A DNA stretch of 16,817 nucleotides from Allobrachymonas sp. (GCA_012036375.1 JAAUOI010000023.1:1-16817), one strand, 5' to 3'. Shown: positions 1-7,571, counted from the first letter of the stretch. Program-made: numbers and translations. The notes: generated from the sequence alone by a model not told the origin.

Positions 1-1071
1 GAGAGCGATGAAGTCACGCCAGCTTTTATTCGCGAGGCGGCTATTGAATCGCTGCAAGCGGGCGACACGTTTTATTCGCACAACCTGGGACTCCCTGCGC
101 TGCGCGAAGCGGTGGCGGCTTATGCAAGCCAGCTTCATACGCCGATTCAGGCGCATCGCGTGGCCATCACCGCAGGCGGCGTGAATGCGCTGATGCTGGC
201 TTGCCAAACTCTGCTCGATGCAGGCGACGACGTGGTCGCTGTCACGCCGGTATGGCCGAACCTCACCGCCCAGCCGCTGATCATGGGCGCGCAGTTACGC
301 TGCGTGAGCCTTGCGCCGAATGCGCAAGGCGCTTGGCAGCTCGATATTCAACAATTACTCGATGCGATCACGCCGCAGACCAAGCTGCTCGTCATCAACG
401 CACCCAACAACCCCACGGGCTGGACGCTCACGCGCGCCGAGCAAGAAGCCATCTTGGCGCATTGCCGCAAGACGGGCACTTGGATTTTGGCCGACGAGGT
501 GTATGAGCGTCTTTACTTTCAAGGTGACACCGCCAACGGCTGCGCTCCGAGCTTTTTAGATATTGCAACGCCGCAAGACCGTGTGATCACCGTCGGCTCG
601 ATGAGCAAAAGTTTTCTCATGACAGGCTGGCGTGTGGGCTGGATGATTTTGCCGGAAGGCGTTAGCGCGCAAGTGGGTAAGTTGATCGAGTTCAACACTT
701 CGTGCAGCCCGGTGTTCATTCAAAAAGCGGCGGCGCTGGCTTTGCAGCGCACTGAAGAGGTTACGCCCCAAGTAGTGGCGCATTTAAAAACTTGCCGCGA
801 TACGCTGGTGCCACTGTTGCAAGCTGTGCCCGGCGTGCAGTTAAGCAGCTCGCCTGGCGGCATGTATGCCTTTTTCAAAATTGCAGGGCATACCGATGCA
901 TTGCTCACGGCAAAACGATTGGTGACTGAAGCTGGATTGGGGCTTGCTCCCGGTAGCGCGTTTGCACCCGAAGCCGAGGGTTGGCTGCGCTGGTGCTTTG
1001 CTTCAAAAGATCTTGCGCGCTTGCAAGAGGGGGTGCGCAGGTTGCAAGCGTGGCTCTTGAACGCGAAATAA
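1..1071 (+). CDS. Class I/II PLP-dependent aminotransferase, 5'-truncated
   Basis: The frame is open from the first base, so the true start lies upstream; 356 residues are visible and about 30-35 N-terminal residues are probably missing for a family of roughly 390. Fold-type I aminotransferase landmarks are clear: NAPNNPTG (the NPxG substrate/PLP motif), ADEVYERL (the Asp that contacts the pyridine nitrogen), and SMSKSFLMTGWRVGW, whose Lys (codon 607-609) should form the Schiff base with PLP. The C-terminal GSAFAPEAEGWLRWCFA region carries the usual substrate-carboxylate Arg. The amino-acid substrate cannot be read from sequence; aspartate/alanine/aromatic-type enzymes share these motifs. The gene is followed after 36 bp by azlCD, so a role in branched-chain or related amino acid metabolism is possible but only inferred from neighbourhood. 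Confidence 0.93.
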   Translation, partial: ESDEVTPAFIREAAIESLQAGDTFYSHNLGLPALREAVAAYASQLHTPIQAHRVAITAGGVNALMLACQTLLDAGDDVVAVTPVWPNLTAQPLIMGAQLRCVSLAPNAQGAWQLDIQQLLDAITPQTKLLVINAPNNPTGWTLTRAEQEAILAHCRKTGTWILADEVYERLYFQGDTANGCAPSFLDIATPQDRVITVGSMSKSFLMTGWRVGWMILPEGVSAQVGKLIEFNTSCSPVFIQKAAALALQRTEEVTPQVVAHLKTCRDTLVPLLQAVPGVQLSSSPGGMYAFFKIAGHTDALLTAKRLVTEAGLGLAPGSAFAPEAEGWLRWCFASKDLARLQEGVRRLQAWLLNAK

Positions 1072-1118
1072 GCTACTATAAAATACATAGCACTCCGCGC
1101 ATATTCTATGCTGGCTAA
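1071..1118 (-). repeat. Dispersed ~50-bp repeat, copy A (spans azlC start codon)
   Basis: Read on the minus strand, this segment aligns without gaps to 14301-14350 at about 37 of 50 positions. It includes the blocks TAGCC-GCATA and GCGC-GAGTGCTAT and the A/T-rich tail ending TATAGTA. It fills the 36-bp gap between the aminotransferase stop and azlC and continues over the first azlC codons, so the azlC ATG is part of the repeat. Its tail can fold (CTAT...ATAG). Other copies are at 8947-8995, 13548-13591 and 14301-14350. Confidence 0.7.
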
Positions 1119-1839
1119 CGACTCAAAAGACTTCAAAAATGCCTTCTGGGATGGCGTGCGCGACACGCTCATCATGGTGCCTTCGTATCTGCCGTTTGCC
1201 ATTGTGTGCGGTGTGGCCTCGGTCAATGCAGGCTTGCACCTGAGTGCGGCGCTGGCCATGGCGGGCTTGGTGTTTGGCGGCTCATCCCAAGCCGTGCTGG
1301 CGCAGTTGCTGCAAGGTGCTTCGACGCTGTGGGTGGCGGTGCTCTCGGGGCTGGTGGTGAACTTGCGCATGGCGGTTTACAGCGCTGCGCTCGCGCCGCG
1401 CGTGCGGCATTTGAGTACGCCCAAGCGCATGCTGGCCGCTGCATTCTTGGTAGACAACGCGTTTGCCTTCATGCAGCAACGCGCAGAAAGCCATCCGCAG
1501 GAGAGCAACGATGTGCTGCTGTCCTATTACGCGGGCATGATCGCAGTGATCTGGCCGTCGTGGTTGGTGTTTTGCGCGATTGGCGTGCTGGCGGGCAATG
1601 TGATTCCGGCGAGCTGGCAGCTGGACTTTGCGATTCCGCTGGCCTTCATCGCCACGCTGGCCACCACGGCGCGCACCATACCGTTGGCCGCGGCTGCAGT
1701 AGCAGGCGGTGTGGCCAGCATGGTGCTGTTTGCGCTGCCGCTCAAGCTGGGCATGATCGCCGCATGCTTGCTCGGCTTGCTCTCTGGCTTAATTGTCGAG
1801 CGATTATTGCCACTCCCTGCAACCAAGGAGTTGCGATGA
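1108..1839 (+). CDS. azlC: AzlC family branched-chain amino acid exporter, large subunit
   Basis: A 243-residue, very hydrophobic protein matching AzlC in length and in its opening pattern: AFWDGVRDTLIMVPSYLPFAIVCGV, then FGGSSQAVLAQLL and the LRMAVYSAALAP segment. AzlC with the small AzlD subunit forms an inner-membrane exporter for branched-chain amino acids (family knowledge, from Bacillus AzlCD and Corynebacterium BrnFE). About seven membrane segments can be read. Its stop overlaps the azlD start by 4 nt (ATGA), implying translational coupling. The start at 1108 has no evident Shine-Dalgarno sequence and lies within a dispersed repeat; the first six or so residues (MLANDS) are therefore probably repeat-derived, while the conserved domain begins at about residue 10. 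Confidence 0.93.
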   Translation: MLANDSKDFKNAFWDGVRDTLIMVPSYLPFAIVCGVASVNAGLHLSAALAMAGLVFGGSSQAVLAQLLQGASTLWVAVLSGLVVNLRMAVYSAALAPRVRHLSTPKRMLAAAFLVDNAFAFMQQRAESHPQESNDVLLSYYAGMIAVIWPSWLVFCAIGVLAGNVIPASWQLDFAIPLAFIATLATTARTIPLAAAAVAGGVASMVLFALPLKLGMIAACLLGLLSGLIVERLLPLPATKELR

Positions 1840-2165
1840 CATTGCTTGACAGCTGGCTCGTTGTGCTGGGCTTGGCTATCGGCACGTTTTTAATCCGCTA
1901 CTCATTCATTGGCCTTTTTGCCAACCGCGACATGCCTGAGTGGCTCTCGCATGGCCTCAAACTCATTGTGCCTGCCATTTTTGCGGCGATTGTGGCCACG
2001 GGCCTTTTCATTTCTGCCGGGCAGTTCGGCGGCTGGGCGCTTTGGCCGCGCTACGTGGCCGCAGTGATCGCATTCGGTATTGCATTGAAAACCAAAGGCA
2101 ACATTTTGGCCACAGTTGGCGGCGGCATGTTAGCGTTGCATGCGCTCACCTGGCTGCGCGGGTAA
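1836..2165 (+). CDS. azlD: AzlD family branched-chain amino acid exporter, small subunit
   Basis: 109 residues, with about four hydrophobic segments, the conserved early TFLIRYSFIGLF pattern and the central WLSHGLKLIVPAIFAAIVA segment typical of AzlD. It is the partner of AzlC in branched-chain amino acid efflux. The ATG at 1836 is chosen because it overlaps the azlC stop as ATGA and has AAGGAG at 1825-1830. The frame is open for some way further upstream, but that part lies within azlC and has no homologous character. It ends 13 bp before the stop of the convergent Bug-type gene, with no hairpin terminator visible between them. Confidence 0.93.
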   Translation: MTLLDSWLVVLGLAIGTFLIRYSFIGLFANRDMPEWLSHGLKLIVPAIFAAIVATGLFISAGQFGGWALWPRYVAAVIAFGIALKTKGNILATVGGGMLALHALTWLRG

Positions 2166-2178
2166 GCGCTGATTGCAC

Positions 2179-3169
2179 TCAATCCGGCTTGATATTGCGA
2201 GCTTTCACAATCTTCGCCCAGCGGATCGTCTCTACCGCCAAAAATGCACCGAAGGCTTCGCGGGGGATGCCCCCAATCTCTACGCCTTCGCTGGCAAAGC
2301 GATCGGCCACTTCTTTTTTCTTCAAGATGTCATTCGCATCCTTAGCAATGCGGTCGAGCAGCTTGTCCTCCATCGCGCTGGGGGCGAGCATGCCAAACCA
2401 GTTCATGGCTTCAAAGCCGGGGATGGTTTCTGCCACAGTGGGCACATTGGGCAGTGCTTTGGAGCGCTTGGGGCCGGTGTAGGCTAGGGCTTTGAGCTTG
2501 CCGTCTTTGATCAAGGGCAGAGACGTGCTGGGGTTATCAAACATGAACTGCACTTGTTTGCCGATCACATCGGTGAGCGCAGGAGGCGTGCCGCGATAGG
2601 GCACATGCAGGAGATTGAGTTTCTGGGTATCAGCCACCAATTCAGACACCATGTGCGCCATGCTGCCGTTTGCTGGCGACGCGATGCTCACCGTTTTGTC
2701 GCCTTTGCCGGCTTCGATCATGTCCTTCACGTTTGCGTAAGGCTGGGTGCCGCTGGTGACGAGCAAGAGACCATTGCGCACAACCAGGGTGACGGGCTTA
2801 AAATCTTTGTAGGTGTCGTACGGCAGTTTGGTAAACAGCGCGGGGTTCACGGCGAAGGGCGAAGCCGTCATCAAGAAAGTGTGGCCGTCTTTGGATTTAG
2901 CCACCAGGTCTGTGCCGATTTGCGTGGACGCGCCGGGCTTGTTGTCTACCGTGATGGGCTGACCCCATTTTTTTGGAGAGTTCGTTGGCCAGAATGCGAG
3001 CAGCAATGTCGGTCGTGCCACCTGCTGCGTAGGGCACAACGATTTTGACGGGCTGCGTGGGCCATGCGCCTGGGGCTGCGGCGTTTTGAGCGTAGGCTGT
3101 GTTTGCTGCAGCGGCCAGTGCGACAGTCGCAAGCGCGGATTGAAGAATAGTCTTACGACGATTGATCAT
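2179..3169 (-). CDS. Bug/TctC-family periplasmic solute receptor (frame broken once)
   Basis: Starts at ATG 3169 with GGAGAC just upstream. The signal peptide begins MINRRKTILQ and should be cut after residue 27 (AYA|Q). The mature part has tripartite tricarboxylate transporter receptor features: WPTQPVKIVVPYAAGGTTDIAAR, KPGASTQIGTDLVAKS, the NPALFTKLPYDT-KDFKPVTLV stretch, HVPYRGTPPALTDVIGKQVQFMFD and the closing ARNIKPD. Such proteins bind organic acids or aromatic acids in the periplasm; the ligand is not predictable. The reading frame breaks at a run of seven T at 2968-2974 (A on the coding strand); six would restore ANELSKKWGQPITVDN and give 329 residues. No TctA/TctB genes are present, which is usual for the many orphan Bug receptors of Burkholderiales. 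It diverges from the gbsR-cydAB unit. Confidence 0.9.
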
Positions 3170-3186
3170 GGTGTCTCCAAAAATGA

Positions 3187-3199
3187 CATAACAGTTATG
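3187..3199. promoter_or_regulatory. 13-bp palindrome upstream of the Bug-type receptor
   Basis: CATAAC-A-GTTATG is a perfect 6-bp inverted repeat with a 1-nt centre, 18 bp upstream of the receptor start codon on its coding side. The position suits an operator in the receptor's promoter or leader. No regulator is identified and a short AT-rich palindrome can arise by chance. Confidence 0.3.
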
Positions 3200-3337
3200 A
3201 AAAACGGACAAGCAGAATGTTAGGTAAGTTTGGAGACAGTTTTGTTGTGGGAAGTGCATAGTGGGAACTACATAGCGGGTAAACGCGCGGTACAGAGCTT
3301 GGGCGACGAGACATAAGTGCTTGTCGCACAAGGAGAT

Positions 3338-3351
3338 TTGACAAAGATCAA
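3338..3351. promoter_or_regulatory. FNR/ANR-like box overlapping the -35 element
   Basis: TTGAC-AAAG-ATCAA matches the FNR/ANR consensus TTGAT-N4-ATCAA at 9 of 10 specified positions. It is centred near 3344.5, about 28 bp upstream of the predicted transcription start and directly over the -35 hexamer. That position suits repression better than activation, which normally needs a site near -41.5. In several proteobacteria FNR/ANR represses cytochrome bd or CIO operons when oxygen is absent (established knowledge), which fits the cydAB genes downstream. Part of the match comes from the TTGACA hexamer itself. Confidence 0.55.
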
Positions 3352-3366
3352 TATTATTCCTATAAT
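3338..3366 (+). promoter_or_regulatory. Consensus sigma-70 promoter of the gbsR-cydAB unit
   Basis: A perfect TTGACA (3338-3343) is separated by 17 bp from a perfect TATAAT (3361-3366), placing the likely transcription start near 3373, about 24 nt before the regulator's ATG at 3397. A ribosome binding site AAAGG lies at 3386-3390. An all-consensus promoter with optimal spacing would be strong unless repressed, and both a possible FNR site and a palindrome overlap it. Confidence 0.85.
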
Positions 3367-3386
3367 TTCAGTAATTCTTGAAATTA
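3363..3386. promoter_or_regulatory. Inverted repeat over the -10/start site; candidate GbsR-like autoregulatory operator
   Basis: TAATTTCA and TGAAATTA form perfect 8-bp arms around an 8-nt spacer. The palindrome overlaps the -10 hexamer and the predicted transcription start, directly in front of a MarR/GbsR-type regulator gene. MarR/GbsR dimers bind palindromes of this size and commonly repress their own promoter, so autoregulation of the regulator-cydAB unit is a reasonable inference. Confidence 0.5.
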
Positions 3387-3396
3387 AAGGAATTGC

Positions 3397-4005
3397 ATGA
3401 AACTCACGCCTCTGGCTCAAAGCTTTGTCCTCCATTTCGGTGAAATGGGCAGCCGCTGGGGCATCAATCGCACCGTGGGGCAGATTTATGCTTTGCTCTT
3501 TGTGAGCGAGCGCCCACTGAATGCCGATGAAATTGCCGAAGCGCTGGATTTTTCGCGCTCGAATGTGAGCATGGGCTTGAAGGAGCTGGATTCTTGGCGG
3601 CTCACGAAATTGCAGCATTTGCCGGGCGACCGGCGCGAATATTTCAGTGCGCCTGATGATGTGTGGCTGATTTTTCGCACGCTGGCCGATGAGCGCAAAA
3701 AGCGTGAGATTGACCCCACGCTTTCCATGTTGCGCGATTCGCTCCTCGTCACGCCCACCAACGCGCCAGATGCTCATGCCCAACAACGCATGGCGCAGAT
3801 GCATGAGCTGATTGAGCTGGTAACGACTTGGTTCACCGACATTCAGCGCCTTGATGAGCAAACCCTGCGCCAGCTCATGAAGATGGGCGCAGCTGCGCAA
3901 AAGCTGCTCGAACTCAAAGACATGATGCTTTTCAAGAGCAAAGACAAATCCACAACAACATCGAAAGAGACAACACCCGACCAGATCATCCCACCGATTT
4001 TTTAG
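3397..4005 (+). CDS. GbsR/MarR-like winged-helix transcriptional regulator
   Basis: 202 residues. The N-terminal half has the pattern of GbsR-like regulators: FVLHFGEMGSRWGINRTVGQIYALLF, then the helix-turn-helix ADEIAEALDFSRSNVSMGLKEL, and a wing containing LPGDRREYF. The C-terminal half (about 100-190) is predicted helical and probably provides dimerisation, ending in a low-complexity K/S/T-rich tail. The start has AAAGG six nucleotides upstream. It is 9 bp ahead of cydA, so the two are very likely co-transcribed. GbsR-like proteins are known next to cytochrome bd genes in proteobacteria; here it plausibly controls oxidase expression and its own promoter. The signal it senses is unknown. 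Glycine-betaine control, as in Bacillus GbsR, is not implied by the context. Confidence 0.88.
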   Translation: MKLTPLAQSFVLHFGEMGSRWGINRTVGQIYALLFVSERPLNADEIAEALDFSRSNVSMGLKELDSWRLTKLQHLPGDRREYFSAPDDVWLIFRTLADERKKREIDPTLSMLRDSLLVTPTNAPDAHAQQRMAQMHELIELVTTWFTDIQRLDEQTLRQLMKMGAAAQKLLELKDMMLFKSKDKSTTTSKETTPDQIIPPIF

Positions 4006-4014
4006 GAGCACGCC

Positions 4015-5382
4015 ATGAGTGAAGCTTTTGATCCGCTGATACTGCATCGCATTCAATTCGCAGCCAATATCAGCTTTCACATCCTCTTTCCCACGATCAC
4101 GATTGCGCTGGCTTGGGTGCTCGTGTTCTTCAAGCTGCGATTTGCGCGCACGCAAGATGCGAAGTGGATGGAGGCGTATTTCTTTTGGGTGAAGATATTT
4201 GCGTTGTCGTTTGCGCTCGGTGTGGTGAGCGGCATCACGATGAGCTTTCAATTCGGTACGAATTGGCCGGGCTTCATGAACACCGTGGGCAATATCGCGG
4301 GGCCTTTGCTGGCGTATGAGGTGATGACGGCGTTTTTCCTAGAGGCCAGCTTCTTGGGCATCATGCTCTTTGGCTTGCAGCGCGTGGGGCACAAGTGGCA
4401 TACCGCAGCCACGCTGCTGGTGGCGCTGGGCACGAGCCTCTCTGCCTTCTGGATTCTCGCGCTCAACTCTTGGATGCAAACGCCAGCGGGTTTTGAAATG
4501 CGCCCGAATGCGAATGGCGCGATGGTGGCCTACGTGACAGATTGGTGGGCGGTGATTTTCAATCCCTCGTTTCCCTACAAGCTCTCTCACATGATGATGG
4601 CTTGCTTTGTGACGGTCTCTTTCCTCATCGCCGGTATCAGCGCTTACCGCTGGCTGCGCGGCGATCGTGCGCCTGAGGTGCTCGCTACCTTGCGCACAGG
4701 CATCGTGATGGCGGCCATTTGCGTGCCTGCGCAAATTGTGCTCGGTGATTTGCATGGCCTGAGCACTTTCAAGCATCAGCCCGCAAAACTCGCTGCGATG
4801 GAAGGCATTTGGGAAACGCAGCGCGGTGCGCCTGCCGTGCTGTTTGGCATGCCTGATGAAAAAGCGCGAGAGAATAAATTTGAAATCAGCATTCCCAAAC
4901 TCGCATCGCTATATTTGACGCATGACATCAATGGCGAAGTCAAAGGCCTCAACGATTTCAAAGGCAATCATCCACCTGTCGCGCCCGTGTTCTGGGGCTT
5001 TCGCATCATGGTGGGCACAGGGCTGCTTATGCTGGCTGTGGGTTGGCTTGCTCTATGGCAGCAACGCAAAGGCAAGCAAATCAAACCCTGGCTCGCCAAA
5101 GCTTTGGTTGCAATGAGCTTCTCAGGTTGGATCGCCACACTCGCCGGTTGGTACGTCACAGAAATCGGCCGCCAGCCTTGGCTCGTGAGCGGTGTGCTCA
5201 CCACAAAGCAGGCCGCTGCAAGCATTCCTACGCCCATGCTGGCCGGCACACTCGCGATGTACATCACGATTTATCTCTTCTTGCTTGCGGCCTACATCTC
5301 CGTCATCTTCTATCTGGCACGTAAAGCGGGTCACTCAGAACCTGCGCCAATCAAAACGCAACTCGCTGGGAGCGCAGCATGA
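4015..5382 (+). CDS. cydA: Cytochrome bd-type (CIO-like) ubiquinol oxidase subunit I
   Basis: 455 residues, the length of the short-Q-loop, cyanide-insensitive class. Heme ligands expected from Escherichia coli CydA can be placed: His22 (H19 equivalent), His192 (H186) and Met332 in FWGFRIMVG (M393). The proton-path glutamates E102 and E110 lie in YEVMTAFFLEASFLG. The quinol-binding GDLHGLSTFKHQPAKLAAMEG segment keeps Lys258 and Glu263, and the GRQPW motif is at 385-389. Roughly nine membrane helices are present. Subunit I oxidises ubiquinol and carries the three hemes that reduce oxygen to water at the inner membrane. An AGGAG site lies at 4005-4009, and the 3' end overlaps cydB by ATGA. Confidence 0.97.
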   Translation: MSEAFDPLILHRIQFAANISFHILFPTITIALAWVLVFFKLRFARTQDAKWMEAYFFWVKIFALSFALGVVSGITMSFQFGTNWPGFMNTVGNIAGPLLAYEVMTAFFLEASFLGIMLFGLQRVGHKWHTAATLLVALGTSLSAFWILALNSWMQTPAGFEMRPNANGAMVAYVTDWWAVIFNPSFPYKLSHMMMACFVTVSFLIAGISAYRWLRGDRAPEVLATLRTGIVMAAICVPAQIVLGDLHGLSTFKHQPAKLAAMEGIWETQRGAPAVLFGMPDEKARENKFEISIPKLASLYLTHDINGEVKGLNDFKGNHPPVAPVFWGFRIMVGTGLLMLAVGWLALWQQRKGKQIKPWLAKALVAMSFSGWIATLAGWYVTEIGRQPWLVSGVLTTKQAAASIPTPMLAGTLAMYITIYLFLLAAYISVIFYLARKAGHSEPAPIKTQLAGSAA

Positions 5383-6404
5383 ACACATTGATCACTTTCA
5401 ACGATTGGCTTCCCGTCATCTTCATGGCCGTCATGGGCTTGGCCATGCTCGCCTATGTGGTGCTCGATGGTTATGACCTCGGTGTCGGCATCTTATTGCG
5501 CCGCGCGTCGAAAGAAGACAAAGACCTCATGGTCAGCAGCATCGGCCCGTTTTGGGATGCCAATGAAACCTGGCTCGTGCTCGGCGTGGGTATCTTGCTC
5601 ACCTGTTTTCCCGCCGCGCATGGCGTGATCTTGGGCGAGTTGTATCTGCCCGTAGCGCTCATGCTGCTCGCGCTGATTTTGCGTGGCGTAGCTTTTGAAT
5701 TCCGCGTCAAAGCGCGCGCAGCGCATCGCTCTTGGTGGGATGTGGCGTTTTACGCTGGCTCGCTTGGCGCAGCGCTCTCCCAAGGCTGGATGCTGGGCAG
5801 CTACATCATCGGCTTTCAAAGCGGCTGGACGGCAGCAAGCTTTGCGGCGCTGATTGCGCTGTGTCTAGCCGCAGGCTACGCGCTCTTAGGCGCAACATGG
5901 CTTGTCTTCAAAACAGAAGGCTCACTGCAACTGCAAGCCATCCGCTGGGCACGCGGCGCATTGCTGCTCACGGCGCTTGGCGTGCTCGCCATCTCGGTAG
6001 CCACCCCGTGGATCAGCGAACGCATCTTCGCCAAATGGTTCACGCTGCCCTACATCGTGTTGCTCGCGCCCTTGCCGCTCGTCACAGTATTGCTCTATTT
6101 CATCATCCACCGCAGCATAGTGCGCCTGCCCGTGCGCCTGGCGCAAGGCAACAGCTATGGCGATGGGATTCCCTTCGCCTGCGCCGTCGGCATCTTCATC
6201 CTCGCCTTCTATGGCCTAGCCTACAGCCTATTCCCTTATCTTGTGATTGAGCGCATGACGATCTGGCAAGCCGCCGCTGCACCTGAAACACTCAAGATCA
6301 TCCTCGTTGGCGCTGCCATCGTGCTCCCCATGATCGTGGGTTACACGGTGGTGGTGTATCGCGTGTTTGCGGGCAAGACGCGGGTGATGAGTTATGGGGC
6401 TTGA
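5379..6404 (+). CDS. cydB: Cytochrome bd-type (CIO-like) ubiquinol oxidase subunit II
   Basis: 341 residues with about eight to nine membrane helices. The family signature near the N-terminus is clear (AYVVLDGYDLGVGILLRR), followed by GPFWDANETWLVLGVGILLTCFPAAH and the ALILRGVAFEFR segment. Subunit II pairs with CydA to make the terminal oxidase. Translation is coupled to cydA through the 4-nt ATGA overlap at 5379. No small third subunit (CydX or DUF2474 type) is visible between cydB and the convergent lysR; the gap is only 8 bp. The gene is intact. Confidence 0.96.
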   Translation: MNTLITFNDWLPVIFMAVMGLAMLAYVVLDGYDLGVGILLRRASKEDKDLMVSSIGPFWDANETWLVLGVGILLTCFPAAHGVILGELYLPVALMLLALILRGVAFEFRVKARAAHRSWWDVAFYAGSLGAALSQGWMLGSYIIGFQSGWTAASFAALIALCLAAGYALLGATWLVFKTEGSLQLQAIRWARGALLLTALGVLAISVATPWISERIFAKWFTLPYIVLLAPLPLVTVLLYFIIHRSIVRLPVRLAQGNSYGDGIPFACAVGIFILAFYGLAYSLFPYLVIERMTIWQAAAAPETLKIILVGAAIVLPMIVGYTVVVYRVFAGKTRVMSYGA

Positions 6405-6406
6405 TC

Positions 6407-6425
6407 CAATCGTCAATGACGATTG
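6407..6425. terminator. Near-perfect palindrome between convergent cydB and lysR
   Basis: CAATCGTCA-A-TGACGATTG gives 9-bp arms around one base, just after the cydB stop and overlapping the lysR stop. As RNA it could fold as a hairpin of about 7 bp with a short loop in either direction. Lack of a U-tract on both sides argues against a standard intrinsic terminator, so it may instead be a protein-binding palindrome. Confidence 0.35.
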
Positions 6426-7360
6426 AGCAAGGCTGATCGCGTTGTGGCGATGGATAGCTGCTTTAGCCACCACGATAAGGCTTGCCCGAGTGACCCGCGT
6501 GCAGGCGTGTGCCAAGCGTAGTTGACTTTCGGCGTGCGCGGCATGCGCTCGGTGGCTTTAACGACCAAGCGGCCTGTTTCGATATACGGCTGGGCGATGC
6601 AATGCGGCACGAAGCCGCAGCCTAAGCCTCGGATTTGTGCATCGAGTTTGTCGGGCATGGTGCTCACCGTGAGGATGTCTTGGCCGGGGAGGATGCCGAC
6701 GGTGACGCTTTGTTTGCGGCGCGTGGAATCGGCAACGGCATGATGCGATGCTGCTGATCGCTGTATCGGACAAGGGCTCTAGGGCGCTGCGGCCAGCGGA
6801 TGATGCGGCGCGACGGCGAAGACGAAGGGCACTTCGCCCATGGATTTGGCTTGGATGCCGGCCTGCACGATGCCATCGACAACGCCGCCAATCGCCAAAT
6901 CTGCCTCGCCGTCGAGCAAGGCATGCCATGTGCCGGAAAGCGTTTCGCCTTGGATTCGCAGGCGTGTGGGTGGCGCAGAATTTTTCGGGCCGCATTGGAA
7001 GAAGGATTCTGCCAATTCGAGCATCGTGCGCTTGGAAATCAGGCTATCGACGGCAATGGTGAGCTGCGGCTCCCAGCCCGTGGCCACGCGCTGCACGCGC
7101 CGAGCCACGGCATCGAGATCTTGCAACACGCGCTCGCCTTCGCTCAGCAGTTCTTTGCCAGCGGGCGTGATTCGGGCTTGCTTGCTGCTGCGGTCAAACA
7201 ATAAAACGTCCAGCGCCTCTTCAATTTGCCGCACGCGATAGGTGACGGCGCTGGGAACGAGGCTGTGTTCGCGCGCTGCGGCGGCCATGCTGCCTTGGGT
7301 GGCGACGCTTTTGATGAGGGCTAAAGCTTCGGTAGTGATGAGTTCTCTTGCATTCTGCAT
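6413..7360 (-). CDS. LysR-family transcriptional regulator (frame disturbed at 6739-6781)
   Basis: The ATG at 7360 opens a typical LysR N-terminus: LITTEALALIKSVATQGSMAAAAREHSLVPSAVTYRVRQIEEAL, a winged helix-turn-helix over residues about 10-65, then the effector domain to residue ~315. The reading frame stops at 6779 (TAG) after PHHPLAAAP and resumes in the same frame from about 6739 (AVADSTRRKQSVTVGILPG) to the TGA at 6413. In between, other frames supply EPLSDTAI and QQHRI, which fit the family pattern. The simplest reading is several small indels that cancel out. It diverges from the pirin operon and is its likely regulator. No good Shine-Dalgarno sequence precedes the start. Confidence 0.85.
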
Positions 7361-7364
7361 TTTT

Positions 7365-7387
7365 GAATGATGACATCAAAATCATTC
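7365..7387. promoter_or_regulatory. Inverted repeat between lysR and pirin 1; candidate LysR operator
   Basis: GAATGAT-N9-ATCATTC has perfect 7-bp arms and lies 4 bp upstream of the lysR start codon, on the shared upstream side of the divergent pirin operon. LysR proteins typically bind dyads of this kind in the divergent intergenic region and autoregulate. A weak plus-strand promoter (TTGCAA at 7390, TAAACT at 7412, 16-bp spacing) is possible just downstream. Confidence 0.4.
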
Positions 7388-7435
7388 GATTGCAAGCTGA
7401 GTGCATTGACCTAAACTTAGATGCATATTGAAAAG

Positions 7436-7536
7436 CTAGGTAACGCGAAAACGCAAAAGACGCGAAAACACTAAAATGAATTGATTGTTGTTTTTAGCGA
7501 TTTTCGGTTTTCTTTCGCGATTTTCGCGTTACCTAG
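7436..7536. repeat. GCGAAA-rich long inverted repeat, copy 1
   Basis: The ends CTAGGTAACGCGAAAA (7436-7451) and TTTTCGCGTTACCTAG (7521-7536) are perfectly complementary over 16 bp. The inner halves continue as an imperfect dyad built of repeated CGCGAAA/TTTTCGC units around an AT-rich centre. It fills most of the region between the lysR/pirin promoter area and pirin 1, so it would be transcribed as a long hairpin in the pirin 5' leader if the promoter is upstream. A related element is at 16725-16817. No gene is seen within it. Confidence 0.8.
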
Positions 7537-7571
7537 TCTGAATTTTTTGTACACCTTGCCGGAGAATGAAG

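Noticed and set aside
720..1370. Long minus-strand open frame opposite the aminotransferase 3' end and azlC.
   Set aside because: It is antisense to two clear genes and has no family resemblance. It does contain the repeat-encoded LASIEYARSA peptide, but only because repeat copy A is within it.
1206..1835. Upstream extension of the azlD reading frame.
   Set aside because: It lies within azlC in another frame and has low-complexity Ala/Arg/Gly composition. The AzlD family start and ribosome site are at 1836.
3268..4251. 327-codon minus-strand open frame opposite the GbsR-like gene and the start of cydA.
   Set aside because: It is a shadow of well-supported genes, rich in His/Arg/Gln, with no recognisable domain or ribosome site.
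7436..7536. CRISPR-like array suggested by repeated CGCGAAA units here and at 16725-16817.
   Set aside because: The units are short and irregular, with no constant repeats or unique spacers of proper length, and no cas genes are present. The structure is a long inverted repeat.
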